Shown here: positions 18,237 through 28,650 of the stretch, in pieces
How the letters are laid out: each line of letters starts with the position of its first letter
Numbering within the stretch: position 1 is the first letter of the stretch
Origin: Bacteroides sp. MSB163
Lineage (GTDB): Bacteria > Bacteroidota > Bacteroidia > Bacteroidales > Bacteroidaceae
NCBI RefSeq assembly: GCF_036416795.1
Contig: NZ_CP143867.1
Coordinates: 2,232,001-2,296,000 of the forward strand
DNA: 64,000 bases
Reading direction: 5' to 3'
Notes under the pieces: model-generated
The model's database searches: none
What the model was told of the DNA's origin: nothing
Seen by the model: the letters and a program-made list of their open reading frames with translations, nothing else
Made by a program: the position numbers and the translations under genes

Positions 18237-19799
18237 ATGAATAAAATTAAAACTTATCTTGTCTTTCTTTTCACGATTGCCCTTTCCGCTTTTGCGGTGG
18301 CTTGCTCCAGCAATGACGATGAAGCTGTTACACCGGAAATCGTAATTCCTGAAAATATTCTGACGAACGGGCTGAACTTCTCCGAAGCCGGAGGAACAAA
18401 CACGCTTTCTATCAAGTCGAATGTGTCGCTGGAAGTTACCAGCAGTCAGACTTGGTGTACGGTGACCCCGGTTTCTTCCACTTCGAGCACAGTCCTTAAA
18501 TATACGATAGATGTAGAACCCAATACCGGTACGGATGAGCGCACGGCTACTATTAGCGTGAGAGGTGGTAACTCGGTGGAACAAAAGTTCGACATCGTGC
18601 AGTTGGCCGGTGAGGTTGATGAACCCGGTGAGCCCGCTGGACCCGGTTCGAATGAAATTGCAGGAGATACCCCCTGGGCTGTAGCCAAAAGTCTGGGTTT
18701 AGGTTGGAATCTGGGAAATCAACTGGATGCATATAGTAATGGCATAGCTAATGAAACAATCTGGGGTAACCGGAAGGCAACGCAAGCCTTGTTTGACAAA
18801 CTGGCTGCCGCAGGAATCACTACCGTACGTATTCCAGTCACCTGGATGGGACATATCGGAGCCGCTCCCGGCTATGAAATTGAGGAAGCATGGTTGGATC
18901 GTGTTGCTGAGGTAGTGGGCTATGCGGAGAACGCAGGCTTGAATGCCATTGTCAATATTCATCACGATGGGGCGGACAGCAGTTATTGGCTGAATATAAA
19001 AGAGGCTGCCAAGAGTGAAAGCAAGAATATTGCCGTCAAGGCCGAGTTGGAAGCTATATGGACGCAAATAGCCGAGCGGTTTAAAGATAAAGGAAACTTC
19101 CTGGCATTTGAGTCGATGAACGAAATACATGACGGCGGCTGGGGCTGGGGCGAGAACCGCACAGATGGCGGAAAGCAATATGCGGTGCTGAACGAATGGA
19201 ACCAGATATTTGTAAATGCGGTGCGTGCCGTGGGTGGTAAGAATGTTGATCGTTTCCTCGGCGTGCCGGGGTATTGCACCAATCCGGAGCTCACAGTAAG
19301 TTATTTCAAACTGCCTGCGGATAAGGTGCAGAATCGTCTGATGGTAGCTGTGCATTTCTACGACCCTTACGAGTATACATTGAATGCTGCCTATTCTGAA
19401 TGGGGACATACCGGAGCTGCGGGCAAGAAGGTCAGCGGAGGAGATGAAGACAATGTGAAGAATATATTCGGCAAACTGAAGGCGGCTTACGTGGATAAAG
19501 GCATCCCGGTATATATTGGAGAGATGGGCTGTGTGCATCGTGCGAATGTCCGTGAGGAATCCTTCCGCAAGTATTATCTGGAGTATGTGTGCAAAGCGGC
19601 GAAAGAGTATGGCATGGCACCGGTCTACTGGGACAATGGTGGCACCGGAGCCGGAAAGGAAGAATCCGGTCTGTTCAATCATGCTACGGGTGACTATCTG
19701 AATAATGCCGAGGAAATAGTAGGAGTGATGAAGAAGGCTGTTTTCACGGAAGATGCTTCCTATACATTACAGTCTGTTTATAACAATGCTCCGCAATAA
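18237..19799 (+). CDS. BACON-GH5 endo-beta-1,4-glucanase, GH5_4-like (endo-xyloglucanase type)
   Basis: A 520-residue lipoprotein (lipobox VAC, MNKIKTYLVFLF). An N-terminal BACON domain (about 35-125, NTLSIKSNVSLEVTSSQTWC) is joined by a Gly/Pro linker (EVDEPGEPAGPGS) to a GH5 barrel. Visible landmarks are GLGWNLGNQLDA, RIPVTW, NIHHDG, acid/base Glu296 in FESMNEIHDGG, VAVHFYDPY, nucleophile Glu429 in YIGEMG and VYWDNG. The NEIHDGG variant resembles the B. ovatus xyloglucanase BoGH5A (family knowledge). It is expected on the cell surface, where it cuts xyloglucan into oligosaccharides for SusC/D. The downstream gene is a second BACON-GH5. Confidence 0.88.
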   Translation: MNKIKTYLVFLFTIALSAFAVACSSNDDEAVTPEIVIPENILTNGLNFSEAGGTNTLSIKSNVSLEVTSSQTWCTVTPVSSTSSTVLKYTIDVEPNTGTDERTATISVRGGNSVEQKFDIVQLAGEVDEPGEPAGPGSNEIAGDTPWAVAKSLGLGWNLGNQLDAYSNGIANETIWGNRKATQALFDKLAAAGITTVRIPVTWMGHIGAAPGYEIEEAWLDRVAEVVGYAENAGLNAIVNIHHDGADSSYWLNIKEAAKSESKNIAVKAELEAIWTQIAERFKDKGNFLAFESMNEIHDGGWGWGENRTDGGKQYAVLNEWNQIFVNAVRAVGGKNVDRFLGVPGYCTNPELTVSYFKLPADKVQNRLMVAVHFYDPYEYTLNAAYSEWGHTGAAGKKVSGGDEDNVKNIFGKLKAAYVDKGIPVYIGEMGCVHRANVREESFRKYYLEYVCKAAKEYGMAPVYWDNGGTGAGKEESGLFNHATGDYLNNAEEIVGVMKKAVFTEDASYTLQSVYNNAPQ

Positions 19800-19825
19800 G
19801 TTAAGACTAATGATAAAAAAATAAG

Positions 19826-21358
19826 ATGAAAAATACTATTAAACAACTGGGGATTTGCCTGGTGCTGTCGGCATTGTCCCTTTTGCCCGTCTTGTCAGCT
19901 TGTTCTGACAGTAACGACGCACCGGCTGCGCCGGAAATCGTAATTTCCGAAAACATTCTGACGAATGGAATAAATTTCTCCAAAACAGGAGGAACGAGTA
20001 CACTTTCTATCAAGTCGAATGTGTCGTTGGAAGTCATCAGCAATCAGGATTGGTGTACGGTAACTCCCGCTGTCTCCGCTTCGGCTACAGTTTTTAGGTA
20101 TACGGTGACGGTGGAAGAAAATCCTGATGCGGTGGAACGTACTGCCACTGTTACCGTGAATGGTGGTGGTTTGACGGAAACCGTTACGGTGAAGCAACTT
20201 GCCGGTGAACTGCCTGATATGGGTATGGAAAGTGATGCCATGACTTTGGCTGCGAAGATAAAGCTCGGTTGGAATCTGGGTAATTCTTTGGAAGCATGCA
20301 ATGTGACTTACGCAAACGGGTTTGTGTGGGGCACCAACTCGCTGAGTGATATGGATCCGGGAGAGACCAAATGGGGAAATCCGGCAACGACCCAGAAAAT
20401 GATCAGTGCTGTAAAAGCTGCCGGTTTCAATGCTGTGAGAATTCCTTGTGCATGGTATGGATATATGGAGAATGAGACGGATTATACAATTAAAGCTTCC
20501 TGGCTGAACCGTGTGCAGGAGGTAGTGGATTATTGCTATGCCGAGAATATGTATGTCATCCTGAATATCCACTATGACGGAGGCTGGCTGGAAAAGAATT
20601 GTAAGGCAGTCGTGCAGGACAATGTGAACAAAGTGCAGAAGGCTTTGTGGACGCAGATTGCCACAAAGTTCAAGGACTATGACGAACATTTGTTATTTGC
20701 CGGATGCAACGAACCCAATGCTGCCAATACCGCTGAAATGGAAGTACTGAAGTCATACGAACAGACCTTCATAGATGCCGTGCGTGCTACGGGGGGGAAC
20801 AATGCGCTCCGCAACCTGATTGTCCAAGGTCCCAATACGGATATCACGAATACTTCGGATTATGGCCAACTGCCTGTGGATAACGTACCCAACCGCTTGA
20901 TGGTGGAGATACACTACTACACCCCGTGGAACTTCTGCGGAATGACAACGGATGAGAGCTGGGGAAAGATGGCCTACTTCTGGGGAACCGAATATCATGT
21001 AGACGGATCTGACAGAAACTACCAGCCCGGCGGTTACGCAAGTGCGGAAGCGGAAATGGAAGCTCTTTTCAAAAAGATGCAGACGAAATATGTCAGCCAG
21101 GGCATTCCGGTGATTTTGGGTGAATTCGGTGCCAACAGACGCTCTTCCCTAACTGGAGATGAGTTGACCAAGCATCTGGCTTCGCGCGCTTATTATCTGA
21201 AAACGGTGGTTTCTAATGCCGGGAAGTATGGTCTTGTTCCTTTCTACTGGGATAATGGATATAATGGAGACAATACGATGGCTCTCTTTAACCGTAATAC
21301 CTGTAAGGTTTACGACCAGCAAGCGTTGGATGCCCTGATAGAGGGGATTGCAAACTAA
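19826..21358 (+). CDS. Second BACON-GH5 endo-beta-glucanase
   Basis: A 510-residue lipoprotein (lipobox LSAC) with a BACON domain (about 35-125) nearly identical in its core to that of the preceding gene, then a GH5 barrel. Landmarks: KLGWNLGNSLEA, RIPCAWYGYM, NIHYDGG, acid/base Glu296 in GCNEPN, IHYYTPWNF, nucleophile Glu433 in ILGEFGAN and YWDNG. The catalytic part is clearly diverged from its neighbour (GCNEPN versus SMNEIH), so the pair probably differ in cleavage preference (mixed-linkage or unbranched glucan versus branched xyloglucan, inferred). The subfamily was not assigned. It starts 26 bases after the previous stop and is thus co-transcribed. Confidence 0.85.
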   Translation: MKNTIKQLGICLVLSALSLLPVLSACSDSNDAPAAPEIVISENILTNGINFSKTGGTSTLSIKSNVSLEVISNQDWCTVTPAVSASATVFRYTVTVEENPDAVERTATVTVNGGGLTETVTVKQLAGELPDMGMESDAMTLAAKIKLGWNLGNSLEACNVTYANGFVWGTNSLSDMDPGETKWGNPATTQKMISAVKAAGFNAVRIPCAWYGYMENETDYTIKASWLNRVQEVVDYCYAENMYVILNIHYDGGWLEKNCKAVVQDNVNKVQKALWTQIATKFKDYDEHLLFAGCNEPNAANTAEMEVLKSYEQTFIDAVRATGGNNALRNLIVQGPNTDITNTSDYGQLPVDNVPNRLMVEIHYYTPWNFCGMTTDESWGKMAYFWGTEYHVDGSDRNYQPGGYASAEAEMEALFKKMQTKYVSQGIPVILGEFGANRRSSLTGDELTKHLASRAYYLKTVVSNAGKYGLVPFYWDNGYNGDNTMALFNRNTCKVYDQQALDALIEGIAN

Positions 21359-21459
21359 TTGGGAAATATAGGTTTTTCATAAATATAGGTTCTCTTAGCT
21401 AAGAGATAGGTTTTTAATACAGGTTTTTTTTGATTGGTGCTGGGAAGCGGCTTCTGTGA

Positions 21460-21481
21460 GGGAAGTGGCTTCCCTATTTTC
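21460..21481 (+). terminator. Hairpin terminator after the GH5 pair
   Basis: GGGAAGTGGCTTCCC (21460-21474) forms a perfect 6-base stem with a 3-base loop, followed by TATTTTC. A related GAAGCGGCTTC lies 17 bases upstream and could pair alternatively. It probably ends the GH5 transcript before the regulator gene. Confidence 0.5.
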
Positions 21482-21556
21482 TATGGAAAACCTTGTTTAT
21501 ACAGTAAATTTTTGTTTCATTTGTAATGTGTTAGCTACCACCTTATACCTAATGCC

Positions 21557-24500
21557 ATGAAGAGATTGATTTTACTTATTGTACTGGTCGTTGTAATGTG
21601 CTTCTCTGCCGTTGCGCACAATTTCATGTTCAAGCACCTGGAAGTCAGGGACGGGATGCCCAGCAACCAAATTAATGCTATCTACAAGGATTCGAGAGGC
21701 TTTATGTGGTTCGGAACCGCATCCGGCCTGACGCGTTACGACGGATATCGTTTCAAAGTCTTTTATAGTTCGGACAATGACCCCACATCTTTGCCCGACA
21801 GTTACATCGAGAAAATAGTGGAAGATGGTGAAGGTCGTTTGTGGATACGTACCGGAGAGAATGGATATATCATATATAATTGGGATACGGAAAACTTTGT
21901 GCGTGATGTGCGTTCTTGGATGTGGAACATCGGAATAGACGGAACTCCCCGGCATGTATTTGTAGACAGCCTGAAGAATATGTGGTTTGTCGTGGACGGG
22001 AAGGGATGTTATCGCTACCGTCCCGGAGAGAAAAAGGCAGATGTCCTGCCTTTTGGTGAGAAAGGAATACCCGAAGGTATCGTTATTGATATGATTGAGT
22101 GCAAGGATGGCATTGTATTGGTATATGAGAACGGGCACGTGTTCTGCATCGACCGTGAAGAAGTAAAGGTGAAGTGGGAATTGACGGATATAATGGAAAA
22201 GATGGGAAACCGCACCGATATTTTCTTCTTGTATGTGGATAAGGACGAGGATTTATGGATATACGGCTCTCCCGGCGTGTGGGCGTATAATCTGCCGGAA
22301 AAGAAATGGCAGTCGCAATGGGACTTTAACGACAGGGGACAGGCACATGTGGTTGCCATTGCCCAGGATAGGCAGGGGCGCATCTGGTTTGGAAAAGACC
22401 AGGATGGCATTGACATCTGGAATAAGGCGACAGGCGAAACCGTTTCACTTACTTACAATGTGGATGATGAACGCGGATTGCCCAACAATACCATTAACGT
22501 GTTTTATGAGGATGACAGCGGGGTGATGTGGATAGGGACTTATAAGAAAGGTGTGGCCTATTATAATGAGAGCATTTTTAAGTTTTCCATCAACCGCCTG
22601 GGCGATATCAACTGCCTGGAAGAGTGTGGTAATGGTTGCCTGTGGCTGGGCAGCAATGATGCCGGATTAATGCATTGGAACTCACGGACGGACGAAAAGA
22701 AAATATATACCCACTCACGGACGGGTAATTCCATAGCCTCCAATGTAATTGTCACTTTGTTGCAGGCAACCGACGGCAAACTGTGGATAGGCACTTTCTG
22801 GGAAGGTCTGGACTGCTTTGACGGTAAACGCTTCGTGAATTACCGCAACCGTCCCGGAGATGAGAATTCGCTGGCTAACAATAATGTTTGGGCGCTGGCG
22901 GAAGACAAGGATGGAAATATATGGATTGGTACGTTAGGCGGAGGCCTGCAATGCCTGAATCCGAAGACGGGGAAGTTTATCACCTATACCATGGCTAATT
23001 CCGACCTCATCTCCAATCATATTTCTTCTATCTGCATCACCCGCGACAATCGGCTTGTTATCGGCACCGCTTCTACGGGTGTTGCCATTATGGATTTGAA
23101 CATTCGGAAGATAACCAATATGGTAGGTAACCTGTCGGGGAGCCAGCGTTTCTCCAATCAAAGTATAAATCAGGTCTATGAAGATAGTCGGGGACTGATA
23201 TGGATAGGAACGCGCAATGGGCTGAATCTGTATAACCCGAAGAATGACCGTTTGCAGATTGTCTCTTCCGGTCGGGACGAAGCAATGGAATACATTGCCG
23301 GTATTGCGGAGGATGAGAACAAAAATATGTGGGTGACCACGGGGAACGGGGTACTGAATATTATCCCTTCCATCGATACGAAAACCGCAGATTATGCATT
23401 CCATTATTATGTATATGATGATAAGGATGGTTTGCAAGGGTCGGAGTTCAATCAGCGTTCCATCAAGCAGCTCACTTCGGGAGAGATTGCGATGGGGGGC
23501 ATGTACGGGCTCAATACATTCAGTCCTAACGGCATCAAATATAACCTTACGCTACCGAAGGTGATGTTTACCGGCTTCCAGCTGTTCAATGAAGAGATTG
23601 AGATCGGGAAGGAGTACGGAGGGCGCGTCTTGCTGCGCGAGTCGTTGAATAAAGTCAGGGAGATAGAACTCGACTATAAACAGAATGTCTTCACCGTACT
23701 GTTTGCATCGGACAATTACATCATGCCTGATAAGACCCGGTATTTGTACAAGTTGGAAGGTTTTAACGAAGACTGGCTGTCGGGTACGGCCGATATGCAC
23801 CGCGTCACTTACACGAATCTGGCGCCCGGTACTTACCAGCTGAAAGTAAAAGCCGTCAATGGTGACGGATATGCAGGGACGGAGGAAGCGAGCCTTAAGA
23901 TTATCATCCGGCCACCTTTCTGGATGACTTCATGGGCATACGTCATTTATGTTTTGTCGCTGATAGGGGTACTGATGCTTGCCCGCAATGCGGTGCTGCG
24001 CCGTGAGCGTAATAAATTCAAAATACAGCAAATGGAACATGAAGCGGAGAGGAATGAGGAGGTGAACCAGATGAAGTTCCGTTTCTTCACCAATGTGAGT
24101 CATGAGTTGCGTACTCCGTTGACGCTGATTATCTCACCGTTGGAGAGTATGATAAAAGAGACGAAGGATGAAAGGAAACTGGGCCAGTTGAAGTTGATGC
24201 ACCGCAATGCCTCACGCCTGCTGAATTTGGTGAATCAGCTGCTGGACTTCCGTAAGAATGAGGTGGCAGGTCTGCATCTCAGCCTTTCCGAAGGAGAAAT
24301 CGTGTCGTATGTTCACTCTATATGCAACTCATTCCTGATGCTTTCGGAAAAGAAGAACGTGCATCTCACTTTTTTCTCGGCGGTAGAATCGCTGAATATG
24401 TCGTTCGATGAGGATAAGATGGGTAAGGTAGTGATGAATCTGCTTTCTAATGCGTTTAAGTTTACTCCGGATGGAGGGAGGGTGGATGTCTCTCTTGAAC

Positions 24501-25627
24501 TGATAAAAGGAACTACGGAAACATTGGAAATCAAAGTATCCGATACGGGGGTAGGTATCAGCGACCTTGATAAAGAACGTATATTCGAACGTTTCTATCA
24601 ATCGGAGCGTAAAGGCGATGGTAATCCCAGTACGGGGAGTGGTATCGGTTTGAGTCTGGTGCGCGATTACGTTACGTTACATGGCGGTGTAGTGCGCGTG
24701 TTCGACAATGTGGGTACGGGCAGTGTGTTTGTGGTAGATATCCCCGTAAAGCATTCCGTAGTCAATGTGGTTACTCCACTCTCCGAAGAAGCGGCGGAAG
24801 AGGATGCGGTGGCTTTGGCATTGGAATCAGAAGAAAAGCCGGAGATTGAAGTACCGGGCGAAGACGGGAGAAAGAAGCCACTTGCGCTGATTGTAGATGA
24901 CAATGAAGACTTTGTTTCTTTCATGCGCTATACATTAAGTCTGTATTTCCGTATAGAATCTGCCGGAAACGGAAAGATAGCCTGGCAGATGATACCGGAA
25001 CTGATGCCGGATATCATCGTCTGTGACGTGATGATGCCTGAAATGGACGGGAACGAACTGTGCCGTTGGGTGAAGGCTGACAAGCGTACAAGTAATATTC
25101 CGTTTGTGTTACTTACGGCCAAGCAATCCGTAGAGAATAAGGTGGAAGGCCTGACGATTGGTGCTGATGACTATGTGACGAAACCTTTCAATATGGAGGT
25201 ACTGATTTTGCGCATGCGCAAACTGATAGATTTGAGTAGCAAAAATAAACTTCGCACCCGTATTGATCCCGAACCGAGTGAAATTGTTATCACTTCGATG
25301 GATGAAAAGCTGATTGAGAATGCGATAAAGTATGTGGAGACCCATATTGCCCGTCCCGATTTATCTGTGGAAGAATTGAGTCATGAACTGGGCATGAGCC
25401 GGGTGCATCTCTATAAAAAGCTGTTGCAGATTACCGGTAAAACTCCGATAGAATTTATTCGCATTATCCGGCTGAAACGTGCGGCACAACTTCTGCGCGA
25501 GAGCCAGCAGAATGTGTCGGAGGTTGCCTATCAGGTGGGCTTCAATAACCCCAAATATTTCAGTAAGTATTTCAAGGATGAATTCGGTGTTTTACCCTCT
25601 GTATATCAGGAAAAGGAGGGTAAATAA
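21557..25627 (+). CDS. Hybrid two-component system regulator (HTCS)
   Basis: A 1356-residue one-protein sensor/regulator. It has a signal peptide, two seven-bladed Reg_prop beta propellers in the periplasm (repeated units such as SRGFMWFGTASGLTRYD, GNIWIGTLGGGLQ), a Y_Y_Y domain (about 690-780) and a transmembrane helix (about 788-810, WAYVIYVLSLIGVLMLA). HisKA follows with His849 in NVSHELRTPL, then HATPase (NLLSNAFKFTPDGG; GSGIGLSLV), a receiver with Asp1157 in VCDVMMPEMDG, and an AraC-type HTH (about 1255-1352). HTCS proteins bind an oligosaccharide of the glycan they govern and activate the polysaccharide locus. Its place between the GH5 and GH31 genes makes it the likely regulator of this locus. 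Confidence 0.95.
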   Translation: MKRLILLIVLVVVMCFSAVAHNFMFKHLEVRDGMPSNQINAIYKDSRGFMWFGTASGLTRYDGYRFKVFYSSDNDPTSLPDSYIEKIVEDGEGRLWIRTGENGYIIYNWDTENFVRDVRSWMWNIGIDGTPRHVFVDSLKNMWFVVDGKGCYRYRPGEKKADVLPFGEKGIPEGIVIDMIECKDGIVLVYENGHVFCIDREEVKVKWELTDIMEKMGNRTDIFFLYVDKDEDLWIYGSPGVWAYNLPEKKWQSQWDFNDRGQAHVVAIAQDRQGRIWFGKDQDGIDIWNKATGETVSLTYNVDDERGLPNNTINVFYEDDSGVMWIGTYKKGVAYYNESIFKFSINRLGDINCLEECGNGCLWLGSNDAGLMHWNSRTDEKKIYTHSRTGNSIASNVIVTLLQATDGKLWIGTFWEGLDCFDGKRFVNYRNRPGDENSLANNNVWALAEDKDGNIWIGTLGGGLQCLNPKTGKFITYTMANSDLISNHISSICITRDNRLVIGTASTGVAIMDLNIRKITNMVGNLSGSQRFSNQSINQVYEDSRGLIWIGTRNGLNLYNPKNDRLQIVSSGRDEAMEYIAGIAEDENKNMWVTTGNGVLNIIPSIDTKTADYAFHYYVYDDKDGLQGSEFNQRSIKQLTSGEIAMGGMYGLNTFSPNGIKYNLTLPKVMFTGFQLFNEEIEIGKEYGGRVLLRESLNKVREIELDYKQNVFTVLFASDNYIMPDKTRYLYKLEGFNEDWLSGTADMHRVTYTNLAPGTYQLKVKAVNGDGYAGTEEASLKIIIRPPFWMTSWAYVIYVLSLIGVLMLARNAVLRRERNKFKIQQMEHEAERNEEVNQMKFRFFTNVSHELRTPLTLIISPLESMIKETKDERKLGQLKLMHRNASRLLNLVNQLLDFRKNEVAGLHLSLSEGEIVSYVHSICNSFLMLSEKKNVHLTFFSAVESLNMSFDEDKMGKVVMNLLSNAFKFTPDGGRVDVSLELIKGTTETLEIKVSDTGVGISDLDKERIFERFYQSERKGDGNPSTGSGIGLSLVRDYVTLHGGVVRVFDNVGTGSVFVVDIPVKHSVVNVVTPLSEEAAEEDAVALALESEEKPEIEVPGEDGRKKPLALIVDDNEDFVSFMRYTLSLYFRIESAGNGKIAWQMIPELMPDIIVCDVMMPEMDGNELCRWVKADKRTSNIPFVLLTAKQSVENKVEGLTIGADDYVTKPFNMEVLILRMRKLIDLSSKNKLRTRIDPEPSEIVITSMDEKLIENAIKYVETHIARPDLSVEELSHELGMSRVHLYKKLLQITGKTPIEFIRIIRLKRAAQLLRESQQNVSEVAYQVGFNNPKYFSKYFKDEFGVLPSVYQEKEGK

Positions 25628-25674
25628 CAAAAAGTACCCATTGTTGAAACATCTGATATTTCTATAAATCAAAT

Positions 25675-25705
25675 AAGCCCTTTCCTTTCAACATCGGGAG
25701 GGCTT
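25675..25705 (+). terminator. Hairpin after the HTCS gene
   Basis: AAGCCCT (25675-25681) and AGGGCTT (25699-25705) form a 7-base stem with a 17-base loop followed by GTTTA. It is a modest terminator candidate between the regulator and the GH31 gene, 58 bases before the latter's start. Confidence 0.4.
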
Positions 25706-25763
25706 GTTTACTGTATGATTTCCTACTTTTACACTCGGAGAAAATAACTTTAAAAACAAAGAT

Positions 25764-28643
25764 ATGAAATTGAAAAACACTTCAGTTTGTTTGCTCGCGG
25801 GATGGATGCTGATGGCATGCTCCGGAGGCGGGTATGAGAAGACAAGTAACGGCATTATTGTAAATGTCGAACAACAGCAACCGACAGATGTGCGAAAGGT
25901 GAAGGTTGAAGTAATGGGAGAGAAGTTGATTCATGTGTCGGCCACTCCCGAAAAAAACTTTTCAAAGGCGGAAAGCCTGATTATAGTTCCCCAAAAAGAT
26001 AAGACGGATTTCAGCGTGGAAGAAAGTGAAGATGCCGTTTCGGTAAAAACCTCGGAGGTGTGCGCCATCGTATCCAAAGCTACGGGTGAAGTACGCTTTA
26101 CCGATGCTTCCGGTAACCTGATTTTGGCGGAAGATGAGAAGGGCAGGAGTTTCCAGCCTATCGAAGTGCAGGGAACAAAGGCGTATACGGTCCGTCAGGT
26201 ATTCCAGTCACCCGATGATGAGGCGTTCTACGGACTGGGACAACACCAGGCTGATGAATTCAACTATAAAGGTAAGAACGAGGAACTTTTCCAGTATAAT
26301 ACAAAGGTTTCTGTACCTTTTATCGTTTCCAATAAGAATTACGGTATTCTGTGGGATAGTTATTCGCTTTGCCGTTTCGGCGATCCACGTGATTATGCAC
26401 AGTTAAGCACAGTTTTCAAACTCTATGATAAGGAGGGCAAGGAAGGGACTTTGACAGGAACATACGTACCCTCTCAGAAATCGACAGCGGAGACACTGGT
26501 ACGCCGGGAAGATTCTGTTTATTTTGAACATCTGAAATCGGAAGATTTGTCGAAGGTGGTGAACCTGCCCGAAGGATTTCCTTTCATGGGTTCGCAGGTG
26601 ACGTATGAAGGAGAAATTGAGCCGATGGAGAGTGGTCAGTTCCGTTTCATCCTCTATTATGCAGGATATATGAAGGTGTATATTGACAATGAACTGGTAG
26701 TTCCCGAACGTTGGCGTACGGCTTGGAATCCGAACAGTTATAAGTTTGCGGTAGACCTGAAAGCCGGCAAGCGTGTTCCATTGAAGATTGAATGGACTCC
26801 CGACGGATATGTATCCTATTGCGGTTTGCGTGCGTTGTCTCCTGTATCTGCTGAAGAACAGAACAAACAGTCGTGGTGGGGAGAGATGCAGAATGAAATC
26901 GATTATTATTTTGTTTATGGCGAGGATATGGACGAGGTAATCAGTGGATACCGTGCTCTGACCGGAAAATCACAAATCATGCCGAAGTGGGCGATGGGAT
27001 ACTGGCAGAGCCGCGAACGTTATAAGACGCAGGAAGAAATATTGGATGCTTTGAAGGAATTCCGTAAACGTCAGATTCCCATTGATAATATTGTGCTCGA
27101 CTGGAGCTACTGGCCGGAAAATGCCTGGGGCAGTCATGAGTTCGACAAAGCTCGTTTCCCTGATCCGAAAGGAATGGTAGATTCTATTCATGCCCTGAAT
27201 GCCAAGATGATGATTTCCGTTTGGCCGAAATTCTATATGACCACGGAACATTATAAAGAGTTTGATGAAAAAGGCTGGATGTATCAGCAGGCCGTTAAAG
27301 ACAGCATCCGTGACTGGATTGGCCCCGGTTACATTGGTTCTTTCTATGATGCTTATGCTGAGGGTGCACGGAAACTGTTCTGGAAACAGATGGAAGATCA
27401 TCTTTATCCCCTCGGAATTGATGCCTGGTGGATGGATGCCAGTGAACCGAATGTACGCGACTGTACGGATTTGGCTTACCGGAAAGCTTTATGTGGTCCG
27501 ACTGCTCTCGGTCCGTCCGATCAATATTTCAATGCGTATGCGTTGATGAATGCTGAGGCTATTTATGACGGACAACGTGCCATAGACAATGACAAACGTG
27601 TATTCTTGCTGACTCGTTCGGGATTTGCCGGATTGCAACGTTATTCTACCGCAACGTGGAGTGGCGATATCGCTACCCGTTGGGAAGATATGAAGGCACA
27701 GATTTCTGCCGGACTGAATTTTGCACTCAGCGGTATTCCTTACTGGACAATGGACATTGGCGGATTCTGCGTAGAAAAACGCTATGAGGACGGACAAAAG
27801 GAATTCAATAAGACCGGAAAAGAGAATGCGGACTATAAGGAATGGCGTGAGTTGAATACGCGTTGGTATCAGTTTGGCGCATTCTGTCCGTTGTTCCGTG
27901 CGCATGGACAGTATCCGTTCCGTGAGGTGTGGAATATAGCTCCCGAAGGACATCCGGCTTATAGTTCTATAGTGTATTATACGAAGTTACGCTATACGAT
28001 GATGCCTTATATTTATTCATTGGCCGGGATGACTTATTTTGATGATTATACAATTATGCGTCCGCTGGTAATGGACTTTACGGCAGATACAAAGGTGAAT
28101 AATATCAGTGACCAGTTTATGTTCGGTCCGGCGTTGATGGCGGCTCCGGTGTATGAGTATGGTGCACGCAATCGGGAGGTCTATTTCCCGGCAACTTGCG
28201 GTTGGTATGATTTCTATACCGGTAAGTATATGGCCGGTGGCGGGCAGTTGAAAGTGGACGCTCCCTATGAACGTATGCCGCTCTATGTACGCGAAGGGGC
28301 TATTGTGCCTTACGGACCGGAAATGCAGTATAGTGACGAGAAGCCTGCGGAAGAAATTACACTGTATGTATATGCGGGTAAAGATGGTGAGTTCACTTTG
28401 TACGAGGATGAAGGTGTGAATTACAACTACGAAAAAGGACAGTATGCCACTATCCCGTTTACTTATAATGATGCGGAAGGTACTCTGACTATTGGTGACC
28501 GTGCAGGAGAATTTCCCGGTATGCTGAAAGAACGTACATTTAACGTTGTAAAGGTAAGTAAGGATAAGCCGCAACCTTTTGACGCAAAGGCTAAGGGTAT
28601 GGTGGTGAAGTATGATGGGAAGCGGCAGAGTGTAAAATTGTAA
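25764..28643 (+). CDS. GH31 alpha-xylosidase type, with inserted PA14 domain
   Basis: A 959-residue lipoprotein (lipobox MAC). An N-terminal galactose-mutarotase-like domain (FYGLGQHQADEFNYKG) is interrupted by a PA14 domain (about 235-375, MESGQFRFILYYAGYMKVYI), a layout known from Bacteroides xyloglucan alpha-xylosidases such as BoGH31. The catalytic barrel shows NIVLDWSYWPEN, the nucleophile in WWMDASEPN (Asp558) and the acid/base in WSGDIATRW (Asp635). C-terminal beta domains include MPLYVREGAIVPYG. It removes non-reducing-end alpha-1,6-xylose from xyloglucan oligosaccharides. The family member could also be an alpha-glucosidase, but the PA14 insertion and neighbours favour xylosidase. 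Confidence 0.88.
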   Translation: MKLKNTSVCLLAGWMLMACSGGGYEKTSNGIIVNVEQQQPTDVRKVKVEVMGEKLIHVSATPEKNFSKAESLIIVPQKDKTDFSVEESEDAVSVKTSEVCAIVSKATGEVRFTDASGNLILAEDEKGRSFQPIEVQGTKAYTVRQVFQSPDDEAFYGLGQHQADEFNYKGKNEELFQYNTKVSVPFIVSNKNYGILWDSYSLCRFGDPRDYAQLSTVFKLYDKEGKEGTLTGTYVPSQKSTAETLVRREDSVYFEHLKSEDLSKVVNLPEGFPFMGSQVTYEGEIEPMESGQFRFILYYAGYMKVYIDNELVVPERWRTAWNPNSYKFAVDLKAGKRVPLKIEWTPDGYVSYCGLRALSPVSAEEQNKQSWWGEMQNEIDYYFVYGEDMDEVISGYRALTGKSQIMPKWAMGYWQSRERYKTQEEILDALKEFRKRQIPIDNIVLDWSYWPENAWGSHEFDKARFPDPKGMVDSIHALNAKMMISVWPKFYMTTEHYKEFDEKGWMYQQAVKDSIRDWIGPGYIGSFYDAYAEGARKLFWKQMEDHLYPLGIDAWWMDASEPNVRDCTDLAYRKALCGPTALGPSDQYFNAYALMNAEAIYDGQRAIDNDKRVFLLTRSGFAGLQRYSTATWSGDIATRWEDMKAQISAGLNFALSGIPYWTMDIGGFCVEKRYEDGQKEFNKTGKENADYKEWRELNTRWYQFGAFCPLFRAHGQYPFREVWNIAPEGHPAYSSIVYYTKLRYTMMPYIYSLAGMTYFDDYTIMRPLVMDFTADTKVNNISDQFMFGPALMAAPVYEYGARNREVYFPATCGWYDFYTGKYMAGGGQLKVDAPYERMPLYVREGAIVPYGPEMQYSDEKPAEEITLYVYAGKDGEFTLYEDEGVNYNYEKGQYATIPFTYNDAEGTLTIGDRAGEFPGMLKERTFNVVKVSKDKPQPFDAKAKGMVVKYDGKRQSVKL

Positions 28644-28650
28644 AACGAGT

